Source: Cunninghamia lanceolata (taxonomy: Eukaryota; Streptophyta; Pinopsida; Cupressales; Cupressaceae). Taken from it: a stretch of 64,000 nucleotides of DNA. Where the stretch lies: NCBI GenBank assembly GCA_027924645.1, contig BSBN01000445.1, positions 6,865,001 through 6,929,000 on the forward strand, read 5' to 3'. Position 1 is the stretch's first letter. Each line of letters starts with the position of its first letter. This document shows positions 45,081 through 55,078 of this stretch, one piece after another. The notes under the pieces were generated by a model. It made no database searches. It had not been told where the DNA came from and saw only the letters and a list, made by a program, of their open reading frames with translations. The translations under genes were made by a program, and so were the position numbers.

Positions 45081-46020
45081 GACTGTTGATCGATTACTGC
45101 CATGAAAATGATATAAAGGGTGTGGGAATGGATGAATGAGCTTGTTGCAATGGCTTCACATTTGTATATAAAGAGCAATCCTTAGTTTGATATAGCACGT
45201 GGATAATTCGCCACCAAGGTATAAAAGACCAAGGTGCAGTAATATCCGAGTGCGTGGACGTTGACTCTGCAAGCAAGCAGTTTGAACTTAGATCCCTTAG
45301 ACAGCATATAACCTTGTTGGGACATGTGAATAAGACATAGTCTTGAACATAAAATAAACTTCAATACATGTTAATGCAAGAAGAAATATTAATATGTAAG
45401 ATGCTAGGTCGTAACACACACAAGATAGGTATGATGCTAAGAAAGATACTAAAGATCATTCCTCAAACACGGCACACAGAAAGCAATGACTATGCCCCCA
45501 ATCCGTACTGCATCGCAACATACCAAGATTATAGATGAATCAAGGTAGCTTTGAATAGGTATTGGAAAAAGGAACAAAAGATAAACCATAACACAAATGG
45601 ACTGACTTACAAAGTAAACATACAGCCAACATATTCTCTTGCCAAAGAGGTTGCTTAGGATAGATTGGATAGGAAAGATAACAGCCTTATCGTAGGAACT
45701 CTGTGTCCGTTAAAGGGGGCTATCTACCTAAAAAGACAATGTCTCACTACAGGAAATGCCACATGTCGCAGGAGACGCGTGTGTTGGTCTCGACAATGGA
45801 ACACTTCACAGAAGACAAGCTTGTGGATCTAGGGCTTGGTTAAGCGGTACTTAGCTGATGTTGGCAATCGGTATGCAGGACAGTAGATGACTCTGGAGGT
45901 AGGCCTCTTTGTTTCAAGTTTGTTTAAGGACTTTTGCTTTGAAAGGATGCGCTAGCTTGCTGCTTGAGTTAGTCAAGTCGAGGCGAATGGATTTTGACAA
46001 ACGGAAGACTAGAAGGATGG
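45081..46020 (-). other. Tat2 3' noncoding region
   Basis: 45081-45400 is homologous to 4810-5171 of Tat1 in opposite orientation. The rest has no coding signal. A ~45-bp motif with agataacagccttatcgtag occurs at about 45677 and again at 46652. Confidence 0.75.
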
Positions 46021-46024
46021 AATG

Positions 46025-46640
46025 CAAATGGATTGAAACGGGTGGAGAATGATGGATCATGTGTGCCTGAGTACTGGATACATCCTTCGTATTCCAGACT
46101 GCCTACATACCCTGTATCCACGGGATCAAGGCACACTTACGATGGAAGATGAACGTGATAAATATGTAGTTCTGGATAGAGTGATGAAGTGGGTCAAGGT
46201 GGAAGGGGGAGATCTTATGTACCTGAGTACTGGAAACGTCCTTCATATTCCAGACTGCCTACATACCCATATCCATGGGATCAAGGTACCTTAAGATTGA
46301 GAAGAGATGATATGTAGTTCTGGTTAGTGTGATGAAGTGGGTCAAGGTGAAAGGAGGGAGATCTTATGTACCTGAGTACTGGAAACGTCCTTCGTATTCC
46401 AGGCTGCCTACATACCCATATCCATGGGATCAAGGTACCTTAAGATTGAGAAGAGATGATATGTAGTTCTGGTTAGTGTGACGGTGTAGAAGAAGAGCGG
46501 AGAAGAGGTGATCTTATGTACCTGAGTACTGGAAACGTGCTTCGTATTCCAGACTGCCTACATACCCATATCCATGGGATCAAGGTACCTTAAGATTGAA
46601 AAGATGATATGTAGTTCTGTGGGAGGTGATGATGTAGCAC
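46025..46640. repeat. Tandem repeat of ~150 bp, four units, in Tat2
   Basis: Units anchored on cctgagtactgga at about 46066, 46222, 46371 and 46521 (spacings about 156, 149 and 150). Each holds a cgtattccagactgcctaca segment and gggatcaaggtac. Confidence 0.88.
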
Positions 46641-47203
46641 AAGTGTTGAGAAGATAACAGCCTTATCGTAGGAGCGATATGTCTGTTAAAGGGTGTTACC
46701 TGTGGAAATGAGACAAGATTGAAGTACGCGCTGTGAACCACGAACTAGGAACCTATCCTAGACCGAAGCTAAGGAAAGAGTTGCCCCCATTCTGGTAGAG
46801 GAAACTGTAGGGGTGACCGCCGAAGAAGACATAGAAAGACTTGACCTAGGACAAGACAGTGTTAACTGTAGACACAGATCAAGACGTGGGATGACAATGA
46901 GGGACACTGACAAATTTCCAAGCTATACTAGGTAGAGAGATGGAAATGCAAACAAAGTCAATGGTTTTAGTACGGATAGATGGATGAAGCAGGTTGCGAA
47001 CTGGACAAGGAGTGGACCGGACTCGATAGACGATGGATGCTGACTCTACGCATAGCGCCTGTTTGCCAGGTTTTCACTATGGTACTTATCCAAGGTGCCT
47101 GTTTACCAGGTTTTCACCAGAGGATGAATTTTTTTTGTATTTTTGTTTTGTTTTTTGATTTTTTTTTTATTTTTTTATTTTTTTTGTGGGAATACTCTGA
47201 GGA
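46641..47203. other. Tat2 noncoding region with T-rich tract
   Basis: Contains a duplicated cctgttt(g/a)ccaggttttcac (about 47059 and 47098) and a near-pure T tract (47128-47187). No coding signal. Confidence 0.65.
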
Positions 47204-47293
47204 TCAGGCATAGAACTTCTTGAGATGGACACTGTTAAGTGGCTCATCTAGAGGAATGCCGTCAGGTGTAGCTAAAGTATAAGCTCCCGACCC
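47204..47293 (-). pseudogene. Tat2 integrase C-terminal remnant
   Basis: About 28 codons: GAYTLATPDGIPLDEPLN, then HLKKFYA and TGA, the normal end of a Tat integrase. It lies only ~16 bp inside the 5' LTR. The sequence between (ttattagtttagagat) has no clear primer site, so the gag-pol deletion removed or damaged the PBS region. Confidence 0.8.
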
Positions 47294-47309
47294 ATCTCTA
47301 AACTAATAA

Positions 47310-48471
47310 TGTGTATATGGAAAATCAATCTACTCTAAACTAATAAAAACCAAAAATCCAATAACATAAAGAAAACGAATCTAAGTAAAAGCCATGACAA
47401 ATAACCAATGCAATAAAGACTTTTACCGAAATCTGTGTTGTTTCCTTTGGATTGAATGTAGAATTGCTCAATGAAATTGCAAAGCCATAGCTGCAACAAG
47501 CAAGTGTAGTGCTCAAGAGATCAATGTCAAATGATCGTAAGGTTGCTCAATCGACGTGTTGTGTATGCTCAAAGCTCTGTTAAGTATGCCTGAGAATACG
47601 ATCGAAGAGAGAGACTAAATGAAGGAGATGAGGGGGGTTTATATAGATTTCATCAAAGATCGATCAACGGTCCAGATAATTCAGAAGAATCAACGGAGGA
47701 GATAAGTTGAGGAATGTGCAACGAATGAGAAGAAGACATGTGTCTTGCTTGCTTTTGCATGAGAGGAGTTATCAAGAATAGAAGAATGAGTTAACTGAAG
47801 AGATAAATCAATTAAAAGAATAAAGCAATCAGTTAAGTGATTTAAAACAAGAAGAAGGGATTTGCATGAGAATAGAAGATATTTTGCTTTATTAAATATA
47901 GAAATATTTAATTGATGAGCAAAAAAGCTTGAGTTATTTTAGAGATAACTCAAATTAGAAGAAAAAGCAATTTAAATAAATAATTGATTTATTTAAATTT
48001 AGAGAAGATATTTTAGAAGAAATAATTAAATAATTAGAATTATTTAATTTAGAAGATTTGAAAAGCAATTTAAATAAATAAATTTATTTAATATTGTTGT
48101 GCATGATTTTGGAAGAATGATTTGATTTAATTAAATAATTAAGAATTATTTAATTTTAGATAAGAGGGAATTTGTTAAATTAATTAAATAATTGGGTATA
48201 TTTAATTAATGTGGATTTGATTTTTGGAAGGTGACAATGATTTAATTAAATAATTAAAATTATTTAATTGTAGAAGAATATAGAGGAATTTGATTTAATT
48301 AAATAAATAAAGAGGATTTATTTAATTAATGTCGCAATTTAGGAGATTTAGAAGAATTTGATGATAATTAATTAAATAACTAGATTATTTAATTAACGTT
48401 GTAATGCCAGTGATTAGACAGATAACAGAATGCCAGTGATATGACAAGTTGGTCATTTTAGGGTGTCTACA
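47310..48471 (-). repeat. Tat2 5' LTR, 1162 bp
   Basis: Equal length and about five substitutions relative to the other copy. TATA box about 47638-47648 (minus). Confidence 0.95.
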
Positions 48472-48765
48472 AGGACAACATCTACACCTTCCCTTGAAGC
48501 ATCACATTCTACAACAAAATGGTAGAGAAAAATCTGGAATTGCAAGTATAGGGCATGAGCTCATTACCTCCTTGAACTTATCAAAGGTTTTTTGTGCTTC
48601 TTCTGTCCAAGTAAAGGCTCCTTTCTTTGTCAAATTAGTTAATAGAACAACAAGCTATGAAAAACCTTTCACAAACCTTCTATAATTGTAGCACAATCCA
48701 AAGAACTATTTCAGCTGTGTGAGATTGGTAGGTGGTGGCCAATGCAAAATTGCTTGTATCTTTTG

Positions 48766-49563
48766 TTAATCTACTTTAACTCCTTCAACACTTATAACAT
48801 ACCCCAAATATAAAATTTTAGTCAACCCAAACTCACATTTGGACATTTTGGCATAGAAAGATTGCTGCTTCAAAATCCCCAAAACTGTATCTAGATGCTC
48901 TAAGTGTTCTTTCCATATTTTTCTATATATTAAAATGTCATCAAAGAAAAATAACACAAACTTCCTAAGTTGTTTGCTGAATACCTGGTTCATGCATGAC
49001 TGGAAGGTGGTTGGAGCATTGGTAAGGCCAAAGGGAATGACTAAGAACTCAAAATGCCCATAGTGACATTGGAAAGATGTCTTTTCTACATCTTTTTCCC
49101 TCATGCGAATATGATGATATCCTAACCTCATGTCAATCTTTGAGAAATAAACTGCTCCATATAACTCATCTATGAGTTCATCTATCATTGGAATTGGGTA
49201 TCTGTTCTTGATTGTTTTCTTATTTAATGCTCTATAATCTATACACATCCTTAGAGTGCCATCTTTCTTTTTCACAAGCACAACTGATGAAGCAAATGGG
49301 CTAGAACTAGGCCTGATGAAACTCATATCCAAGAGCTCTCTAATAGTTTTCTCTATCTCCTCCTTATAACCTTGTGGGTGTCTGTAAGGAGTTGTAAGAA
49401 CAGGTTTTACACCTTGTTCCAACTCAACCACATGCTGAAATCCTCTATCCAGGGGTAAACTTGGAGGTGGACCATTGAAAACAATACTATGCTTATCCAA
49501 AATTTCTTGAATCTCAAAATGAAATTTACCTTTTTCTTTTGGGGAACTTGAAGGATGAATCAA
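48766..49563 (-). pseudogene. Chromovirus reverse transcriptase
   Basis: 265 codons. Motifs are KKKDGTLRMCIDYRALN, FSKIDMRLGYHHIRM, PFGLTNAPTTFQSCMN and FFFDDILIY (the YVDD position is FFDD, with the Asp pair kept). The frame ends at 48766. Sequence to 48477 continues as the connection and the start of RNase H (ECDAS) with further stops. Confidence 0.87.
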
Positions 49564-49590
49564 GCATGTTGCAGCCCAAGCTACTTGCCC

Positions 49591-49977
49591 TCACCTAAAA
49601 GTCCTCTCCATCTTCTTCACAATTACTACTATTGGTGCTCCACTTGAAAGGCCTCTTTGGACAACTTCTTTCCCATCTGAATGGAATTTGAATTCCATAG
49701 TCTGGTAGTATTGGTAATAACCTCCAATGGAATGCGGCCATTGGACACCCAACACCACATCTGTTTCATCAATACCTACCACATAAAAATCATCACTTAG
49801 TTTGTAGTCTCCCATGGTAATGTTGAGTTGTTGAATCACTTTCTTGCAAGGCATGGTAAAACCATCAACAACTGTTGCATTGAAACTTTCAAACTCTTTT
49901 ATTTTTAGTCCCCTCTCCATCACATATTCTTCATCAATGAAATTGTGGGTAGCCCCACTGTTAATCAACACAGTCAT
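49591..49977 (-). pseudogene. Chromovirus protease
   Basis: Aspartic protease with LINSGATHNFI at the active site. The catalytic Asp is changed to Asn (DSGA to NSGA), so this copy should be inactive. The downstream VVLGVQW motif is normal. It lies directly after gag with one stop between. Confidence 0.85.
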
Positions 49978-49998
49978 CCTTTGTCCTGCTAGGACTCC

Positions 49999-50775
49999 TC
50001 AAACCTTGAATGGATGATGAGCTCCAGATAGGGCTGCCAAGGAACCCTCTTTGTTGTTCTCCACTTCTCCACCTTCTTCAGAATCAGATTCTACCACATC
50101 ATGAAATTCTTCATTCCCCTCAGATTCAAGTTCTGAAGATATTTCAATCAAATGTACCTTTCCTTTACCAAGGCATCGATGGCTAGGATCCCATGATTCT
50201 TTGCAATGGAAACAAAGATTCTTCCTCCTAAGCTCCTTCCTATCATTAAAATCTATCTTCTTAGGGGCTGAAGGTGGTACTGGAGGTGTACTTTTTTGTA
50301 CAGGGGCTAGAAAAGTTTTCTTTTGGGAACCACTCTTTTGCTGCCATGGAATTAAACTCCTAGTTTGTTGTGCCATACTCTTCTTGGGGGAAGTGCGTTC
50401 AAGCTGCAAACTTCTCCTAATTGCTTCTTGGAGAGTGGAAGGTACAAAAACTTTGATGAGTCCTTTCATAAGATCTTCAAGTCCCTCCAAGAAGAGGTAA
50501 ACAATCCTTTTTTCTAATATGTCTGGTACCATCACAACAATTTTTTGAAACTCATCTACATACTCACTAATTGTAGTCTTTTGTTTGATTTTAGACAAAT
50601 CTTTGAAATACTCCTCTTCATCTTTGAGTTTGAATCGATCCAGTAGCTTCTGGCTAAAGTCTTCAAATGTGCTCACTTGTTCATGGTCTTTAGTAATGGT
50701 CCCATGATACCACCACTCATAAGCATTGCCTTTGAGGTGTAAGATTTCAAACTGCACTACATCCTTCTCTATCAT
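49999..50775 (-). pseudogene. Chromovirus gag (capsid and zinc knuckle)
   Basis: 258 open codons. The retrotransposon gag domain covers about residues 1-95 (AYEWWYHGTITKD, FSQKLLDRFK, YVDEFQKIV). The zinc knuckle CFHCKESWDPSHRC is at about residues 188-201; the usual spacing of this clade is enlarged. An acidic C-terminal region precedes the protease. The displayed start is an internal Met; the true N-terminus is upstream in another frame. Confidence 0.85.
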
Positions 50776-51011
50776 AGACTTGAGAGTGAGATATGTTTGT
50801 AGTTTCTACAACCATGCTCTAGATAAAATATTGTCACTACCATCATAGGTAGGTGCTACAAGCTTACTAAGTTTACTTTTGAGTTCTCTACCTCCCCTAT
50901 CTTGCTCTTTTCTCTTTTGGTCCTTACCATAAATTTCAAGAAACCTCTCAAATGGAATAGTAGGTTTGAAGGCCTCCAATTACCTAGAATATTCTTCAAA
51001 CCACTTGGTTG

Positions 51012-51332
51012 TTATCCCAATGATAGATACCTCTGTATTGGTAGAAAGTACATCCTCTTCTCCTTGATTCTTAGGTAAGAAAATAGGCTTTTTTGTCCAG
51101 GCACAGATATTGTCTTTTTTCCTCTGGAAGTGCTTCCTTCACCTATAGCCTCTTTCTCATGTGTGCTGAAAGACCCTTGTAATTTTTCCATCAACATCCC
51201 TATGACTTCTATATTTTGCTTTTGGCCTTCTTGGATTTCTAATAATGTTTTTCTAAACATTTCACCCTTATTCTCAACCATGTTTCCTTTACCAACTTGT
51301 GTGCTTCTCTCCTCAACTGGGTCTCCTTCCAT
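51012..51332 (-). pseudogene. Chromovirus gag N-terminus
   Basis: Starts with an ATG at 51332 about 65 bases after the PBS (MEGDPVEERSTQVGKGN). It includes a coiled-coil-like stretch (LLEIQEGQKQNIEVIGMLMEKL). The frame is lost after about 51120, and the region to 50776 contains stops before gag resumes. Confidence 0.65.
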
Positions 51333-51396
51333 TGCTTTCCTTTTTTATCTTTCATTAGTAAACATGAAATTGACAAACCCTACAGGATGGCAAGAT

Positions 51397-51412
51397 CAAT
51401 TCTCTAATACCA
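51397..51412 (-). other. Chromovirus primer binding site (initiator tRNA-Met type)
   Basis: The minus strand reads TGGTATTAGAGAATTG one base after the LTR. It differs by one base from TGGTATCAGAG, the complement of initiator tRNA-Met. Confidence 0.75.
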
Positions 51413-51413
51413 C

Positions 51414-52503
51414 TGTAATGTCCCAAATCTGATTTTTTACACAAACCCAAAATCTGAAAATGTCTTTTGCATTAACAGCACATCTATGTATCACAACACT
51501 CAAAAACTATTGACTAGTTTGCACAATAAACAATCTAAAATGCCACAACATTACTCTAGAACATTTTATTTATGATTTTATGATAAAATAATATGCATAC
51601 AGGTCTGTTTCAACATAATAACCCAGCAGCGAACTCCTACAGAAAATATGCAATTTCAGCTACAACCCATTACACCAAATGCTAAAATACACAATGAATA
51701 TATCATCAAAATGTCCTCAAACTCTTAGAATGAAAAATAACTTAGTATGGTTGGAATATTGTGTTGTATATGGTGATGTATAGTAGCACATGCAGCCTAC
51801 AAACCATTACACAACATCCAATACAAACAAAACAATAGACAACACCTAAAACACTCTACCAATGCACTACAAACCCCTGAAAACACCCAACAAATCTATT
51901 CTACTGAATCTTGTTTGCTCCAATGCAACCCCTAAAGTGAGATTTTTGTATCAACCCAAGAACACCACCCTCAAGTTGTTGGAAACTCATGTCCACTAGC
52001 CACAAGCTCCGTCTTCAATGGTTTCCCTATCCACTAAAGCTACACAAGCATCTACTTTGCAAGAAAGAGTGAAAAATGTCATTAACCTCCCAAAATATAA
52101 TTTTACATTAATTTATGATGTGAGAGGCCATCTTGGGCATCCATAACCTCCCATGACCAAATCTTGGGTGTTACAACTCCCACATGCCAAATCGGTGCCT
52201 TAATCAATGACCTTGAGCTACTTGTCGAAGGTGTTGTCCACTTTATTTACAAATCTCTTCACAAATCTTCCCAAATCTCCACCAAATATTCCCTCCAAAT
52301 CCAATGCCTAAGGGGAATATTTGAGCTCTAAATATAATTTATTTAATATTTATTTGTCCTTTATATTTGAAATTGCATCAAAATAAACATAATATTAAAT
52401 AATTAATTTCCCTCCAAGCTACCATCTGAACTAACTTACTATTTTTGGATAGGAGGGACTTACTAAAAATAGAAAATGTTATTTTTGGAAAGGAGACATG
52501 ACA
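51414..52503 (-). repeat. Chromovirus 5' LTR, 1090 bp
   Basis: The minus strand begins TGTCATGTCTCC and ends GGGACATTACA, followed at once by the primer binding site. Confidence 0.9.
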
Positions 52504-53365
52504 GTAGCATCATAAAATGTGTACACTACCATTTTACCCTTAGTTTAGCTTCTAGATGGGCCTCAAATATTTACACTTGTTTATTAGGACCTATTGTAAT
52601 ACCTTTTTGAGCATTAAGCATGTAATACTTGATCCTGATGCATGAAACCAGGAAAAGAATCATAAGGCTAGGCTAAGTGTACTATAAGTGCCCCCTTTTA
52701 GGGATTGTGTCACTAAAGGACTAGGGTACCCAAGCACCCTGGGCCCTCCTTTAGCCCCTACCCCAAATTGTGGCCTTGTCAGCTTAGGCCCCTTAAAACA
52801 TTCCTAATGTCGGCCTTATGTGGTTTAACTCTCTAGAAATCAGCAAGAATGCATATAAAAGTAAGTAAAGTCATTCATTTAAACATCTAACTCTCTCTAG
52901 TGAAATCTTGGCACTCTTGCATTCTCTCTCTTTCTCTCTCATGCTCTCTACAACTCTCTATTGTGGATTATTGTTGAAGCACTAACATATTGTAGGTCTT
53001 GTGAAGATCTTGGAGGTTACATCAACTTCTTGAGTCAAGTTGTGATGTTGTCTACAAGCATACAAGGGTTTCCATGCTCATGATGACCTCTTTCCTTCAT
53101 GCTTTGTGTTAGCATCCCATTCTAGTTTGGATTTGCCTCTACCCTCCTAGGGCACACCCTCTTTATCAATCATATTTGCTATTGTTGAGGTGGAAACACC
53201 ATTCACAGGGCTTGACTAAGGAAAGCTCCTAAATAGAACCCAACATTTTCCCTCTTTTCATGTGTGTAGGTCAAATGAATAGGTTTTAGAAGGTGATCTA
53301 TGGGAAGAAGACTAAGGTTGCTGGTACAAACCTGACATAGTTTATAGTTTTTAGAAACCCTAATT
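52504..53365. repeat. Direct repeat copy A
   Basis: Homologous to 54095-54945 at about 88-90% by eye, including tttagct(t/c)ctagatgggcct and the shared cctagggca...ctctttatcaatcat part. Confidence 0.8.
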
Positions 53366-54094
53366 TGAGACCAAGGTGCCCATGAGCCCTTGTCCTGGGA
53401 ATTCTAACCTCCAGAATTAGTTTATGAATTATTCATTGATCTCTGTTGTCCATTTGGTTACTAGGTTTTAGGTTTCGATAGTCTTCTGTACTCAAATCTT
53501 TGTTAACTAGGGTTTCATATCTCCACTCTAGATTGTTTGCTTGAATTTAGTTAATTGTTTCTCTTATACAACAAAAGGGAAAAACCCCTATAGTTTTAAT
53601 CTCCTTCTAAGGTAGAAGTCAAGCTCGGTTTATGCTCCCAATGTTTTGTAGAAGAGGGTTTGACCTAGTTTGATCTATTGAGCTAGTCTCTCTTTTCTAC
53701 ATTACATTTTGGTGAACCTGATGTTTCTTGCACTTTGGCATCCTTCTTACATCAGATCTAAGCCATTTTCTTCTATATATCCAATTATATTACATTCATT
53801 CATCATCTTGTATAATTGTATACCTTAATGTTGTATTGTTTCATTATTAGGGTTTGAAAAAACCTTACTTTTTTTGAATAATTTAGCTAATCTTCAACCT
53901 AGGGTTTGTATATTAGTGTGTTGTTATAGATCTTGCTAGATTATTAGATTTATTAAAGGGTTTTAAGTTCCTGTACCTTATCATCCTTTCTATTCTAGGA
54001 TATTTCTTGCATATTTGCATTGAAAAAAATCAAGCATTTTAGGCTTGCAAAAAGGCATTTTTGCGCATTGTTTCCATTGCACATGTTATAGATC
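53366..54094. other. Noncoding spacer between repeat copies A and B
   Basis: T-rich, with several agggttt motifs and a 'cattttggtgaacctgatg' stretch near 53705 that could be a degraded LTR-end/primer-site region. No ORF supported. Confidence 0.4.
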
Positions 54095-54945
54095 TGTTGA
54101 GACATAAAATGTGTACACCATGATTTTACCCTTAGTTTAGCTCCTAGATGGGCCTCAAATATTTACCATTATTTATTAGGACCTATTTTAGTACCTTTCT
54201 GAGCATTAAGCGTGAAATACTTGATCCTGATGCGCAAAACCTAGAAAAGAGTCATAAGGTAGGAATAAGCATGCTTTAAGTGCCCTTTTTGGGAGGTTTC
54301 TAGCTAAAGGACTAGGGTGCCCAATATCCCTAGGCCCTCATTTATCCTTGCCCTAAAAAGTGACCTTGTTGGCTTAGACCCTTTAAAACATTCCTAATGT
54401 CGGCCTTGTGTGGTTTAATTATCTGGAAATCAATAGGAATGCATATAAAAGTAAGTTATTCTATTCATTGAACATCTAACTCTCTCTAGAAAAATGTTGA
54501 CACTCTTACACTCTCTCCCTTTCTATCTCATGCTCTCTATAGCTCTTTATTGTGGATTATTGTTGCGGCACTAGTATATTGCAGGTCTTGTGAAGATCTT
54601 TGAGGCTACACCAACTTCTTGAGTCAAATTGGGACGCCGTCTACAAGCATACAGGGGTTTCCATGCTCATGGTGACTTCTTTCCTTCATGCTTTGTGTTA
54701 TCATTCTATTCTACTTTAGATTTCCCTCTACCCTCCTAGGGCATGCACTCTTTATCAATCATCTTTTCTATTGTGGAGGTGGAAACACCATTCATGGGGC
54801 TTGACTGAGGCAAGATCCTAAATAGCACCCAACCTTTTTCCCTCTTTTCATGTGTGCAAGTCAGATGGATAGGTTTCGAGAGGTGACATCTAGGAAGAAG
54901 AACAAGCTTGCTAATATAGACTTGACAAATTTTATAGTTTTTATA
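54095..54945. repeat. Direct repeat copy B
   Basis: Second copy of the ~850-bp repeat. After 54945 the copies diverge completely. Confidence 0.8.
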
Positions 54946-55078
54946 AGCACCAAAATCACACATAGCCTCCATGCGGACCCTTATGATGAGTCATAATCCT
55001 TGTCATGTACATGTACACATGAAATAACATCCTCTTAATAACAATTCTCTTGGTGATGTTTCTTTTCTTCCTCCTTGT
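54946..55078. other. Unassigned flank
   Basis: Short sequence between repeat copy B and the candidate solo LTR; nothing recognised. Confidence 0.5.

Larger units (their letters stand above)
40416..48471 (-). mobile_element. Tat2: young non-autonomous Tat-family LTR element carrying an antisense PMD gene
   Basis: Two 1162-bp LTRs (40416-41577 and 47310-48471) are flanked by exact 5-bp duplications aggac (40411-40415 and 48472-48476). The LTR TATA box and similarity to Tat1 set the element strand as minus. The interior, in minus sense, is an integrase C-terminal tail right after the 5' LTR, a repeat-rich noncoding region, the PMD gene on the opposite strand, then the sub-terminal region with polypurine tract. 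Gag, protease, RT and nearly all of integrase are absent. I count about five LTR differences (~0.4%), so the insertion is recent and must have used enzymes in trans. Confidence 0.93.
37550..52503 (-). mobile_element. Chromovirus (Ty3/gypsy with chromodomain), interrupted by Tat2
   Basis: LTRs 37550-38637 and 51414-52503 are flanked by exact 5-bp duplications gtagc (37545-37549 and 52504-52508). The minus strand reads 5' LTR, PBS, gag, protease, RT, RNase H (broken by Tat2), integrase, chromodomain, purine tract, 3' LTR. Without Tat2 the element is about 6.9 kb, normal for the group. LTR divergence over the first ~290 bp is about 8% by eye. A chromodomain at the polyprotein C-terminus defines the chromovirus clade and is thought to guide integration to chromatin. 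Confidence 0.93.
37544..54945. mobile_element. Low-copy element or duplication hosting the chromovirus (repeat pair)
   Basis: Two direct copies of ~850 bp, 52504-53365 and 54095-54945, share the segment starting cataaaatgtgtacac and contain a conserved 'cattctctctctttctc' region. Copy B starts TGTTGAGACATAAAATG. Copy A, read across the chromovirus insertion, starts TGTAGC|ATCATAAAATG from 37544, so the chromovirus landed about 5 bp inside copy A. Between the copies (53366-54094) is noncoding sequence. They may be LTRs of a short non-autonomous element or a simple tandem duplication. There is no PBS or coding region I can support. Confidence 0.45.

Noticed and set aside
47128..47187. Poly(T) tract as the tail of a retrogene or SINE
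   Set aside because: It lies inside Tat2, interspersed with G and A, with no flanking TSD and no adjoining cDNA-like sequence.
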